This document shows positions 1 through 6,931 of a stretch of 8,194 nucleotides of DNA, one piece after another (positions within the stretch are counted from its first letter, which is position 1; each line of letters opens with the position of its first letter). The stretch spans positions 1 through 8,194 of the forward strand of contig CALBST010000335.1 of NCBI GenBank assembly GCA_937967425.1. Direction: 5' to 3'. This DNA is from an uncultured Caulobacteraceae bacterium (GTDB lineage: Bacteria; Pseudomonadota; Alphaproteobacteria; Caulobacterales; TH1-2). A program made the position numbers and the translations under genes. The notes beneath the pieces are model-generated. The model made no database searches and was not told the DNA's origin. It saw only the letters and a list, made by a program, of their open reading frames with translations.

Positions 1-1781
1 CGCGCTTGCGGGCGCAGGGTATGTGCCGCGAAGAACTGCCAGATCGTCTCGCTGGCGCTGAAATCGAGATTGGTTGGGCCGAAGAACTCCGCCTCCATGA
101 TCCCGTCGGCGCCCGGCCAGGTGTGGCCTCCGCCGTTGATCAGATAATAGGCGATGTCGGCGCCCTCGTCGCAGCCGTGTGGGACGTAGAGCACCACATG
201 CGTGCCGGGTGAGCGGCCGCTTTCGGCAAACGTCGTGCTCGTACCGCGCATTTCGCAATTGTTGCGGCGCGAGAAGATCGCGACGGTCTCGCGGACAGAG
301 CGGGTGATGCGGATGGGCTCGCCGCCTTGGGGGTTCGCCACCTCTACGCCATCGATCGGCACGCTCGGATCGCCGCTGCCGTGCATGAAGAGGATCGGCG
401 TCGGCGGGCTGCGCTGGCAAAGCTGCGTTAGCTCGACATAAAGCGCTGCGCCTACAGCCGCGAAAGCGGCGAATGTATCGCCCGCCGAGCACGCCATGCG
501 GTGAGTCATAAAGCCGCCATTGGAGAAGCCGCCGAGGTAAAGCCGCGATCGGTCGATGTTAAAATCGACTGAGAGGTCATCCATCAGCGTTTTCAGGAAG
601 CTGACATCGTCCTGCGGCAGCGTCGAGCGTTGGCCAGTAAGCGATATGGAGCGTCCGGCCACGTCGAACTGGGCGTTCCATTCATTGTCCAGCCCTTCTG
701 GGTAAACGGCGATGAAATTGTGCCGCGCGGCGACCTCGTTCATGCCGCTGATCAACGCCATCGCGCCGGCGTTGCTGGGGCGGCCGTGGAGGAGCACGAC
801 GACGGGCGTGGGCCGCGCGGGATCGTATTCAGGCGGCGCATAGACGATCCAGGCGCGCGAGCGCCCGCCCGCTGAGCGCGCATCCGGCAATTCGAAGCGT
901 GCGCGATCGAAGAAGAAGGCGTCCATCAAAGCTGTGGCGTCCACGCCTTGGCGGTTGAGCTGATAGCGCTCGCCGGTGCGAAACCAATTGTGGTTGCCGC
1001 CGCCGACGCCGACATAGGCAACGGCTGAGCCGTCATTGCAGGTTGCAAAGAACTGACTGTCTTCGCGGCCTGCGCTCGTGCGCGCGCCGCATCCGTTAGC
1101 GCGCTGCCAGAACGCCACCATCTCGCCAGCGCTCAAGCGGCTTTGTCCGGTGTTCGGCGCCTCGCCGCCGTTGACGGGGAGACTCTCATCGCGCCGGCCC
1201 TGGATCATCAGCACGGGCGTGGGGCGCGGCGCCGTGCATTGATCACGCTGATAGGACCAAAGCAGCGCGCTGACGGCGGCGATGCCGGCCAAGCGCACCT
1301 CGCTTTGGCATGCCATCGTGAACGCCATGCTCGCGCCGCTGTCGAAGCCGGCGACGAAGATCTGCGAGCGATCTATGGAGTAGTCGAGCGTCGCGGCTTC
1401 GATGGCCATGTCAATGAAGCCGATATCGTCGGCGGGTTCGCCCCGGCGGTTCAGCAGCGTATGGCCGCCGTCGTTCCAAAAACCGGCCGCAGCCTCCGGG
1501 TAGATCACGATCGCCCCGCGCGCCTCGGCGAAGGCGGCCAAGCCTGCTTGTGCGTGCAGGGCCTGTGGCGAGGAGAAGCGGCCATGCAGCGCCACAATCA
1601 AAGGCGCCGGCGTTCCCCGCCGGTACGTCGACGGTTCATAGACGCCCACGAAACGCTGGAGGCCGTCGTGTCCGTAGCCGCGCATTTCAAGCGGGCGGCC
1701 ATAGTGCGGCGAATCCTGCGCCTGCGCTGGCGACCACATCAGCGTGACCGCAATTACCGCCACTAAGAACCGAACCAGCAT
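1..1781 (-). CDS. Secreted tandem-domain PHB depolymerase/feruloyl esterase-like protein (3' end outside window)
   Basis: Reading the minus strand from the ATG at 1781 gives 593 codons without a stop, running off the left edge. The protein starts with a signal peptide (about residues 1-21, cleavage near AQA|QD), so it is exported. Two homologous alpha/beta-hydrolase domains follow (about 35-292 and 297-590), each of the LpqC/PHB-depolymerase type (COG3509-like). Domain 2 has the whole triad: GFSNG with Ser420, Asp471 in HGSGDPSVP, and His553 in GGGHTWPG, plus oxyanion HG at 332-333. Domain 1 has the acid (Asp198), the His (264, in GGNHNW) and HG (66-67), but the elbow reads GFDSG, with Asp147 where Ser is expected. 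The family hydrolyses polyester or aromatic esters; the substrate here is unknown. An in-frame ATG at 1808 would add nine residues, but 1781 gives the cleaner signal peptide. It is probably last in the lyase-isomerase operon. The GGGHTWPG motif near the end suggests only a few residues are missing. Confidence 0.9.
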   Translation of the reverse strand, partial: MLVRFLVAVIAVTLMWSPAQAQDSPHYGRPLEMRGYGHDGLQRFVGVYEPSTYRRGTPAPLIVALHGRFSSPQALHAQAGLAAFAEARGAIVIYPEAAAGFWNDGGHTLLNRRGEPADDIGFIDMAIEAATLDYSIDRSQIFVAGFDSGASMAFTMACQSEVRLAGIAAVSALLWSYQRDQCTAPRPTPVLMIQGRRDESLPVNGGEAPNTGQSRLSAGEMVAFWQRANGCGARTSAGREDSQFFATCNDGSAVAYVGVGGGNHNWFRTGERYQLNRQGVDATALMDAFFFDRARFELPDARSAGGRSRAWIVYAPPEYDPARPTPVVVLLHGRPSNAGAMALISGMNEVAARHNFIAVYPEGLDNEWNAQFDVAGRSISLTGQRSTLPQDDVSFLKTLMDDLSVDFNIDRSRLYLGGFSNGGFMTHRMACSAGDTFAAFAAVGAALYVELTQLCQRSPPTPILFMHGSGDPSVPIDGVEVANPQGGEPIRITRSVRETVAIFSRRNNCEMRGTSTTFAESGRSPGTHVVLYVPHGCDEGADIAYYLINGGGHTWPGADGIMEAEFFGPTNLDFSASETIWQFFAAHTLRPQA

Positions 1782-1886
1782 GGTCGGCGCGAATCCCCAC
1801 GAATTCATGTCCGCATCCAAAGCGCCGCCGCCGCCTGGCGCCAAACACAACTGCGCGAACTGCTACGAAGCGCGCTAAGTTTGCGA
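1782..1886 (-). other. Spacer between isomerase and esterase genes
   Basis: This is about 105 bp of GC-rich sequence between two same-strand genes. I see no clear hairpin with a U-tract and no convincing promoter boxes. A run of GGC repeats and a GGCGCC palindrome are present but weak. The esterase may be read through from upstream or have its own promoter here; the sequence does not decide. Confidence 0.4.
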
Positions 1887-2537
1887 CTAACGTTCGCGCA
1901 GGCCTGCCTGCTTCATGCGCCAAATCAGATGATCGAGCCGATCTTGGCCGAAGAACGGTTCGTCCTGGAACACGAAGAGCGGCACGCCCCAGTGGCCGGC
2001 ATTGCGCTGATCGGCCTCGTTTTGCGCAATCTCCGCGGCAAGTTCTTCTCCACGATCGCGCACCGTTGCCTCCAGTGCGCCGGCGTCGAGGCCTGCTTCG
2101 GCTGCCGCATCGGCGAGGTGATTGCCCTCGTGCCAGTTGTCCACTTCGCCGGACCAAATCTTGTGCGAGGCGCGCCGCGCAAACTCAAACCCACGCCCGG
2201 CATGCGCGGCAGCTACCGCCATTCGGCTGACGCGATGAATGTAGGGCTGTTCCGCCGCCACCTCGCCGCTCCCGATATCCATGATGATCGGATCGGGGCG
2301 CGGCCAGCGATAGGGAATGTTGTTCATCTGCGAAATGCGGAAGGTGTCGCGCAAGAGATAGGGGGGCCAGAGGGGATTCACGCTCTTGAAGAAGCCGGGG
2401 ATGCGGATCGCGATCGGTGTGACGATGCGCATGCGCGGCGCTAAGTCGTAACGCGCAATCAGCTGCTCCACCTGCGGCGCCGCCAGATACGAATAGGGGC
2501 TGCGAAAGGAGAAGTAATAATCGAACTGGAGCGTCAT
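1887..2537 (-). CDS. 2-hydroxychromene-2-carboxylate isomerase / kappa-class GST-like (DsbA-fold) protein
   Basis: A 216-residue thioredoxin/DsbA-fold protein, the usual length for the HCCA isomerase (NahD) and kappa-GST family. The N-terminal FSFRSPYSYL places Ser13 at the position of the glutathione-activating Ser of NahD; the DsbA Cys-x-x-Cys is absent, so it is not a disulfide oxidoreductase. Other family marks are YLLRDTFRIS (60-69), GVP (184-186, the cis-Pro loop) and FFGQDRL (195-201) near the C-terminus. There is no signal peptide, so it is cytoplasmic. The known family member NahD performs a glutathione-dependent isomerisation in naphthalene degradation, but no other aromatic-catabolism gene is nearby, so the true substrate is unknown. 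The start ATG lies 3 bp after the stop of the upstream lyase, preceded by GGGG in the lyase's last codons, so the two genes are very likely co-transcribed and translationally coupled. Confidence 0.88.
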   Translation of the reverse strand: MTLQFDYYFSFRSPYSYLAAPQVEQLIARYDLAPRMRIVTPIAIRIPGFFKSVNPLWPPYLLRDTFRISQMNNIPYRWPRPDPIIMDIGSGEVAAEQPYIHRVSRMAVAAAHAGRGFEFARRASHKIWSGEVDNWHEGNHLADAAAEAGLDAGALEATVRDRGEELAAEIAQNEADQRNAGHWGVPLFVFQDEPFFGQDRLDHLIWRMKQAGLRER

Positions 2538-2540
2538 GGC

Positions 2541-3767
2541 TTACCCCGCATATTTCGGCGCGAACTGTTCGTCGGTGACGGCGCGCATGGCGGCCTCAAG
2601 GTCGGCCAGATACTCGTGCGTCACCTCGTTGTGTTTCGGCGAGAGCATCAGATGCAGCGCCATCGGTTCCACCAACGCCGCGGTAAACCAGCCGCGCTTG
2701 TGCATTTGCGCGTAGATGCGCAACGCATTGATCTCGGGGTGGGCGAACGCGACGATGCCAAGTTGCGGTTTGCCGAGCACTTCGAAGCCTAACCTCTTGA
2801 CGCCGGCTTCGATCTTCTCGCGCGCCGAGGTCACCTCGCCTTGCTTTCGCTTGTATCCTTCGATGCCCAGGTGGTTCATCACCGCCCACGCCGAGGCGAT
2901 CGCGCCGCCTGGCCGGGTGCCGGCCAGCGATGGCGTGATCATGCGTCCAAGCGGCCAGGGGCCGGCGTCGAACGTCATGAAATCCTTGAGCGCCTCTGTG
3001 CGGAAGAACACGGTCGAAGCGCCCTTGGATGCGTAGCCATACTTGTGCAGGTCGCCTGAAATCGACCACACGCCCGGCACGGAGAAATCGAACGGCGGCA
3101 GCTCTGCGCCATTCATCCGCACGAACGGCGCGATGTAGGCGCCGACGCACGCATCGACATGAAGCCAGAGTTTCTTGCGCTCCGCCAACTCACCCAATGC
3201 TTCGATCGGATCGATCAAGCCGAACGGAAAGCAGGGCGCGGAACCGACGATCATTAGCGTATTCGCGTCCAATGCGGCCTCCATCGCCGCCACGTCGGCC
3301 AGATAGTCCGTCACCGGGATGCGCCGGATCTCGATGTCCATAACCATGCAGGCTTTGTCGAACGCCGGGTGCACGGTTGTCGGGGCTACAATATTCAGCG
3401 GCCCATTCAGCCCGCGCTCGGCCCGTGCATGATCTCGCGCGGTCTTCACCGCGAGAAAAATCGAATCTGTGCCGCCGCTCGTCATCGCGCCCGCGGCGCC
3501 GGCCGGCGCATTGAGGAGCGCCGCGCCCGCAGCGACGACGTCGCGCTCCATTTGCGCCAAGCTCGGAAAAGCCGCGGGCCCCAGCCCGTTCTCCTCGGAA
3601 AAGAGCGCATAGGCGGCCTTCTTCACCTGCTCGACTTCGGGGCCGGCGTTGAAAATGTACATGCCGGTGCGCCCGTCGCGCCATTTGACGTCTCCCTTGC
3701 CCATTTCGCGCATGCGCGGCTCCAACTCGCTCCAGGGCGCGCCGCGTTCAGGCAAGGTTGCTGGCAT
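2541..3767 (-). CDS. PLP-dependent sphingosine-1-phosphate lyase-like enzyme (group II decarboxylase family)
   Basis: A 408-residue fold-type I PLP enzyme. Visible motifs in order: TSGGTDSI (96-103, the phosphate-cup region), His133 in TVHPAFDKA (expected to stack on PLP), HVDAC (203-207, with Asp205 for the pyridine N), and DLHKYGYASKG (239-249). In the last, Lys242 is the likely Schiff-base lysine and Lys248 the second conserved lysine, with the same six-residue spacing as in the bacterial Symbiobacterium lyase. The HKYGY..KG form favours S1P lyase over glutamate or tyrosine decarboxylases. The family cleaves phosphorylated long-chain bases to a fatty aldehyde and phosphoethanolamine. Unlike eukaryotic lyases there is no N-terminal membrane anchor, so it should be soluble. 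The start at 3767 is chosen because GGAGGG lies 5 nt upstream; an upstream ATG at 3818 would add 17 residues without family support. First gene of a minus-strand operon. The exact substrate is inferred. Confidence 0.88.
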   Translation of the reverse strand: MPATLPERGAPWSELEPRMREMGKGDVKWRDGRTGMYIFNAGPEVEQVKKAAYALFSEENGLGPAAFPSLAQMERDVVAAGAALLNAPAGAAGAMTSGGTDSIFLAVKTARDHARAERGLNGPLNIVAPTTVHPAFDKACMVMDIEIRRIPVTDYLADVAAMEAALDANTLMIVGSAPCFPFGLIDPIEALGELAERKKLWLHVDACVGAYIAPFVRMNGAELPPFDFSVPGVWSISGDLHKYGYASKGASTVFFRTEALKDFMTFDAGPWPLGRMITPSLAGTRPGGAIASAWAVMNHLGIEGYKRKQGEVTSAREKIEAGVKRLGFEVLGKPQLGIVAFAHPEINALRIYAQMHKRGWFTAALVEPMALHLMLSPKHNEVTHEYLADLEAAMRAVTDEQFAPKYAG

Positions 3768-3772
3768 TAGGT

Positions 3773-3778
3773 CCCTCC
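3773..3778 (-). promoter_or_regulatory. Ribosome binding site deciding the lyase start
   Basis: The minus strand reads GGAGGG followed by ACCTA and ATG at 3767, a near-ideal Shine-Dalgarno with 5 nt spacing. It selects this ATG over the upstream in-frame ATG at 3818. Confidence 0.8.
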
Positions 3779-3800
3779 GTATTTCTCGCACCAAGCACGC

Positions 3801-3817
3801 TGAACGGGCGCCGTTCA
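3801..3817. promoter_or_regulatory. Inverted repeat in divergent spacer, candidate operator
   Basis: TGAACGG-GCG-CCGTTCA is a perfect 7-bp inverted repeat with a 3-bp centre, in the 118-bp spacer between the divergent lyase and CotH-like genes. It sits 34 bp upstream of the lyase ATG and 68 bp upstream of the other. The size suits a dimeric repressor such as a TetR or GntR family protein. No regulator gene is adjacent and there is no U-tract, so a terminator is unlikely. A nearby direct repeat, ACCTTCCG/ATCTTCCG (3824-3831 and 3835-3842), is offset by 11 bp, one helical turn. Confidence 0.4.
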
Positions 3818-3874
3818 AGCTTCACCTTCCGCCAATCTTCCGTAAGGTGGCGGGCGGGGACACAAATTGCGGGT

Positions 3875-3880
3875 GGGAGG
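3875..3880 (+). promoter_or_regulatory. Ribosome binding site of the CotH-like gene
   Basis: GGGAGG lies 5 nt before the ATG at 3886 and directly precedes the codons of a signal peptide. This fixes the start and excludes the much longer upstream reading that would overlap the lyase gene. Confidence 0.8.
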
Positions 3881-3885
3881 CTGCG

Positions 3886-4938
3886 ATGGCGGTGAGAACT
3901 TGGCTTGGGGCGCTGGCGGGATTGGCCACACTCAGCTTGGCCGCGCCAGTGGCGGCGCAAACACCGCTTTTTTCCGAAAATTCTGAACTGCCGATCCTCA
4001 TTGAAGGTCCGATCGGCGAACTCGTGCGGCGCGCCGCACGCAATACCGATCCGGCGCCGGCCGCGCTCACCATCGGCGAGCAGCGCTTCGACATGGAGCT
4101 TTCGCCGCGTGGATTCTCGCGCCGGACACGCGGCATCTGCCAGTTTCCGCCGTTGCGCATCGACCTGAGCGGTCCAGGCGCCACGCGCCGCGACACGATC
4201 ATGCGTGGGCAGAACCGCTTGAAACTCGTCACGCGTTGTCGGTCGGGGGCGAGCTACGAGCAGCTCATCGTGCTCGAGTACCTGACCTACCGACTCTACA
4301 ACGAGATAACGCCACTCAGCTATCGCGTGCGGCCAGTGCGGACCACTTATCGCGACACCAATGGGCGGCGCCGCGAAGACGTGCAGTTCAACTTCGTTGT
4401 CGAAGATGTGGACGATCTCGCGCGCCGCAATCAGCTCGAAGCCATCGACGTGCAGTCCGGCGAAGTGCCGTCGAGCCAACTTAATCCGCAGCAAGCGTCG
4501 CTCGTTGGCATGTTCCAGTTCATGATCGGCAATCTCGATTGGGACATGGTGCAAGGCCCGCCGGGCGAAGAGTGTTGCCACAACGGCAAACTGTTGGCGG
4601 CCAGCGAAACGGCGCGCCAGAACGTGTTTCCGGTGCCGTACGACTTCGACTATTCCGGCTTCGTCAATGCGCCGTACGCTGTGCCGCCGGAAGGTACGCC
4701 TGTTCGCGATGTGCGGCAGCGTTATTATCGCGGCCTGTGCCGTTTCAACGAACACGCGCCGGCTGCAGCCGAACACTTCCGCGCGCGCCGAGAGCGCCTG
4801 TATGCGGTGATTGCCGGCGAAACGCGGCTGACGGAAGCCCGCCGTAATCAAGCGCGGCAATACATAGAGAACTTCTTCGAGATACTCGACGACCCGCAAC
4901 GCTTCCAGCGTCTGGTGCTTGATAATTGCCGCCGTTAG
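3886..4938 (+). CDS. Secreted conserved protein with CotH-kinase-like motif order
   Basis: A 350-residue protein with a clear signal peptide (1-25, ending PVAAQ), so periplasmic or secreted. Blocks that look conserved, in order: RTRGICQFPPLRIDL (80-94), QNRLKLVTRC (109-118, Lys113), EYLTYRLYN (131-139), FNFVVEDVDDLARR (168-181), GNLDWDM (215-221), and VPYDFDYSGFVNAPYA (250-265), then VRDVRQRYYRGLCRF (273-287). An N-terminal basic strand, a VVE-D segment, an N-x-D loop and a later D-x-D resemble the order seen in CotH-type atypical kinases, where acidic residues bind metal and ATP. That assignment is from motif order only. Six cysteines in the mature part (85, 118, 230, 231, 285, 348) suggest disulfides and fit an exported protein. 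The gene is transcribed alone, divergent from the lyase, and its stop overlaps that of the convergent phosphatase gene. It could instead be a non-catalytic conserved envelope protein. Confidence 0.8.
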   Translation: MAVRTWLGALAGLATLSLAAPVAAQTPLFSENSELPILIEGPIGELVRRAARNTDPAPAALTIGEQRFDMELSPRGFSRRTRGICQFPPLRIDLSGPGATRRDTIMRGQNRLKLVTRCRSGASYEQLIVLEYLTYRLYNEITPLSYRVRPVRTTYRDTNGRRREDVQFNFVVEDVDDLARRNQLEAIDVQSGEVPSSQLNPQQASLVGMFQFMIGNLDWDMVQGPPGEECCHNGKLLAASETARQNVFPVPYDFDYSGFVNAPYAVPPEGTPVRDVRQRYYRGLCRFNEHAPAAAEHFRARRERLYAVIAGETRLTEARRNQARQYIENFFEILDDPQRFQRLVLDNCRR

Positions 4939-6071
4939 TTCGCGGCGGCCGCGGCGCACTGCGTTTGCTCAAGCTGGGCCACGGGGCCGGCGCCGCCGTC
5001 TAACGCCGCGATCTGGCGAAGATAGGCGCACGTCTCCTCCGGCGTCGAGGCAACAAGCGGCACGCGCTGGCCGCGATGAACAGTTGTCCAGGCGCCGTTC
5101 TCGTAGATTAGGAACGCGTGCGGGTCCTGATGGCCGCGCGGCGCCGCGATGTCAGCGACGAGCACGCGGCCGTTGAAGCGCGGCAGCACAGTGGACGTCA
5201 CCTTCGTATGCCCGACAACGACTCGGGCGACGCCATGCGAACGCAGCACATTCTCCAGGTTCGCAGTCTCAACCGCCTCGTCATTCTGCGAAAGTCCGCG
5301 ATACCAAAGCGGACCTTCCTGGTCCTCCAGAATACCGGGATAGACCGGTGACGGGCGCCCATTGAGTTCTGAACTCACGGCTGCGTTCATCGCCGGCCGC
5401 GGCGCCGCAGCAAATGACGGCCCCAAGCCGCCGTGCAGGAATAGCGTGTCGTTGATGCGGATCACCGCATTGTGCCGCGTGATCCAGCGCCCGTAGCGTC
5501 CGCTCGGGCCCCACGCTTCGCGATGTTCCACCCATCCCAACGGGTGTTCGGCATCCCATTGCGCGCGGTACGCGGCATCGAATGCAGGCAGGCCGCCGGC
5601 GGGCGGGTTGCGCCGCAGGGCGCGCACATATTGCTGGTAATAGCGATCGCGTACGCGCGCCGAGCGCGAAGTCGCGAACGCAGCGTACTCGCCCGGATGC
5701 ACATAGCGCAAATCGCCATAGACGTTCATCGCTTCGTGGTTGCCGATCAGCGCATGCACACGGCCCCCAGCGCGTTGCGCCTGTGGTTCGAGTTGCATGA
5801 GCAGGTCCATGATCATGCGGCTGTTCGGTCCGCGATCAGGGATGTCACCCAATTGCACGAGATGGGTTTGCCCGCCGCTCCAGCGGTTGCGCGCATCGAT
5901 CAGACCCGCCGTGCGCAGCATGTCGGTGAACTTCTCGAAGTCGCCGTGGAGGTCGCCAATGGCGACAATGCGCGATACGCCATCCCATTGCGCCGTCGTT
6001 TGTGCGGCGGCGGGCGTTGAGAGCAGAAGAAGAGCGGCCAACGCCGCGAGCGCGCGAAAGATCGGAGTCAT
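4935..6071 (-). CDS. Periplasmic calcineurin-like metallophosphoesterase, Shewanella-like PPP phosphatase type
   Basis: A 378-residue protein with a signal peptide (1-24, AAAQ). The PPP-family metal-binding motifs are all present: GDLHGD (39-44, with Asp40 and His42), GDIPDRG (75-81, Asp76, Asp79, Arg80), GNHEAMN (110-116, Asn111 and His112), HGG (213-215) and GHT (287-289). GNHEAMN and the length match the Shewanella-like branch rather than eukaryotic-type PP1/PP2A or the diadenosine tetraphosphatase ApaH. The family uses two metal ions to hydrolyse phosphomonoesters; the Shewanella prototype removes phosphate from tyrosine. Its substrate here is unknown. The ATG overlaps the stop of the upstream lipoprotein gene (ATGA) and lacks a good Shine-Dalgarno, so translation is probably coupled. 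The stop codon overlaps the end of the convergent CotH-like gene. The C-terminus after about 340 is Ala/Gln-rich with two Cys (348, 372) that could pair. Confidence 0.92.
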   Translation of the reverse strand: MTPIFRALAALAALLLLSTPAAAQTTAQWDGVSRIVAIGDLHGDFEKFTDMLRTAGLIDARNRWSGGQTHLVQLGDIPDRGPNSRMIMDLLMQLEPQAQRAGGRVHALIGNHEAMNVYGDLRYVHPGEYAAFATSRSARVRDRYYQQYVRALRRNPPAGGLPAFDAAYRAQWDAEHPLGWVEHREAWGPSGRYGRWITRHNAVIRINDTLFLHGGLGPSFAAAPRPAMNAAVSSELNGRPSPVYPGILEDQEGPLWYRGLSQNDEAVETANLENVLRSHGVARVVVGHTKVTSTVLPRFNGRVLVADIAAPRGHQDPHAFLIYENGAWTTVHRGQRVPLVASTPEETCAYLRQIAALDGGAGPVAQLEQTQCAAAAAN

Positions 6072-6895
6072 GGGTTGCGAGAATAGCGCGAAATCAGCGC
6101 CTGACCATTCCCGCCTTCGTCGGCTAAGATCAAAGACCCGTCAGGAAGGATCGCCACGCCCTCGGTTTGCCGGTGCCTCCGCGATAACGCTCTGACCGCA
6201 ACCATGGCGCCATCGGGGCTGAATTCTGCTATCGCGCCATCATTCGCTGAAATGACGATCAACCGGCCGGAGCGCTGATCGAACTCCAACCCAGACGGCT
6301 GGAATGAGCGAATGCCGGCCGCCCTCAACACATTCGCATCAACCTGGCCCCATTCGCGTGCTTCGCTCCCGCCTATCGGCCAGGCCAAGATGCGCTGAGC
6401 CGCGCCGCGCACCTCGCGGCCACGCATACGCTTGCAGGCAAGCAGCAGGTTCTCATCGGATGCTTGATAAGCGATGCCTTCGACTTCGCAGCGTTGGCCG
6501 ATGCCCGTGTCAAACTCCTGCACATCGACACGCGCCTCCGCCGCGCCTTCGCGGAACCGCAGCAAACGCCCGCGGCTATCCGTCAGCCAGAAATCGCCGT
6601 CGGGTGTGATTGTCAGGCCTTCGAAATCGCCCGTGATTTCACCGGCGCCAAGCGCGAACGTCTTCACCACGCGCTCACTATCGAAATCGATTTCGTAGAT
6701 GATGCCGATCTCGTCGTTGTGGCCGAACAGGCGTCCATCGGGCGAAACCGCGAGACCGGATACTTCGCGGAGCGTATCGGGCAGGGCCCATTGACGGTTC
6801 GGCTCGGCTGCAAACATGGACTCGCTTGCCGCCGGCGGCGGCGCGCAGGCTGACAGTGCGAGGAAGGCGGTGGCGAGGAGGGCGCGGTTCATCAT
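6068..6895 (-). CDS. Beta-propeller lipoprotein, SdiA-regulated/phytase-like type
   Basis: A 275-residue protein beginning with a lipoprotein signal peptide: lipobox LSAC with Cys17 as the lipidation site, so it should be membrane-anchored in the periplasm. The rest shows repeated blade-like segments: REVSGLAVSPDGRLFGHNDE (43-62), TGDFEGLTITPDGDFWLTD (88-106), CEVEGIAYQ (135-143), SFQPSGLEFD (197-206) and QTEGVAILPDGSLILADEGG (244-263). The E-SGLA/EGL/EGIA signatures are typical of the SdiA-regulated (YjiK-like) and esterase-like-phytase propellers. An enzymatic activity is not shown. An in-frame TGA seven codons upstream limits the start to the ATG pair at 6895/6892; no strong Shine-Dalgarno is visible. 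It is first in a two-gene operon with the phosphatase, which hints that the two act on a shared phosphorylated or extracytoplasmic substrate (inference). Confidence 0.85.
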   Translation of the reverse strand: MMNRALLATAFLALSACAPPPAASESMFAAEPNRQWALPDTLREVSGLAVSPDGRLFGHNDEIGIIYEIDFDSERVVKTFALGAGEITGDFEGLTITPDGDFWLTDSRGRLLRFREGAAEARVDVQEFDTGIGQRCEVEGIAYQASDENLLLACKRMRGREVRGAAQRILAWPIGGSEAREWGQVDANVLRAAGIRSFQPSGLEFDQRSGRLIVISANDGAIAEFSPDGAMVAVRALSRRHRQTEGVAILPDGSLILADEGGNGQALISRYSRNP

Positions 6896-6931
6896 CGGGT
6901 TCGTGGATGGCGGTCAAAAGCAACTAAACCG

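Noticed and set aside
1143..1766. 207-codon plus-strand open frame and other plus-strand frames within 1-1781
   Set aside because: They lie opposite the continuous esterase frame, which has duplicated catalytic motifs and a signal peptide.
1807..1878. 23-codon plus-strand ORF with a Cys-x-x-Cys (HNCANC) in the spacer before the esterase gene
   Set aside because: No Shine-Dalgarno, no family recognised, and such short frames are expected by chance; conservation would be needed.
1887..2537. DsbA-type disulfide oxidoreductase
   Set aside because: The Cys-x-x-Cys is replaced by Ser-Pro-Tyr-Ser and there is no signal peptide, which fits the HCCA isomerase/kappa-GST branch.
3768..3818. 17-residue N-terminal extension of the lyase from the ATG at 3818
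   Set aside because: The strong GGAGGG before the ATG at 3767 indicates the real start, and the extension covers the inverted repeat in the spacer.
3748..4959. 403-codon open frame on the minus strand opposite the CotH-like gene
   Set aside because: The plus-strand gene has a Shine-Dalgarno, a signal peptide and conserved-looking blocks; the antisense frame is Arg/His-rich with no recognisable motif, typical of GC-rich shadow frames.
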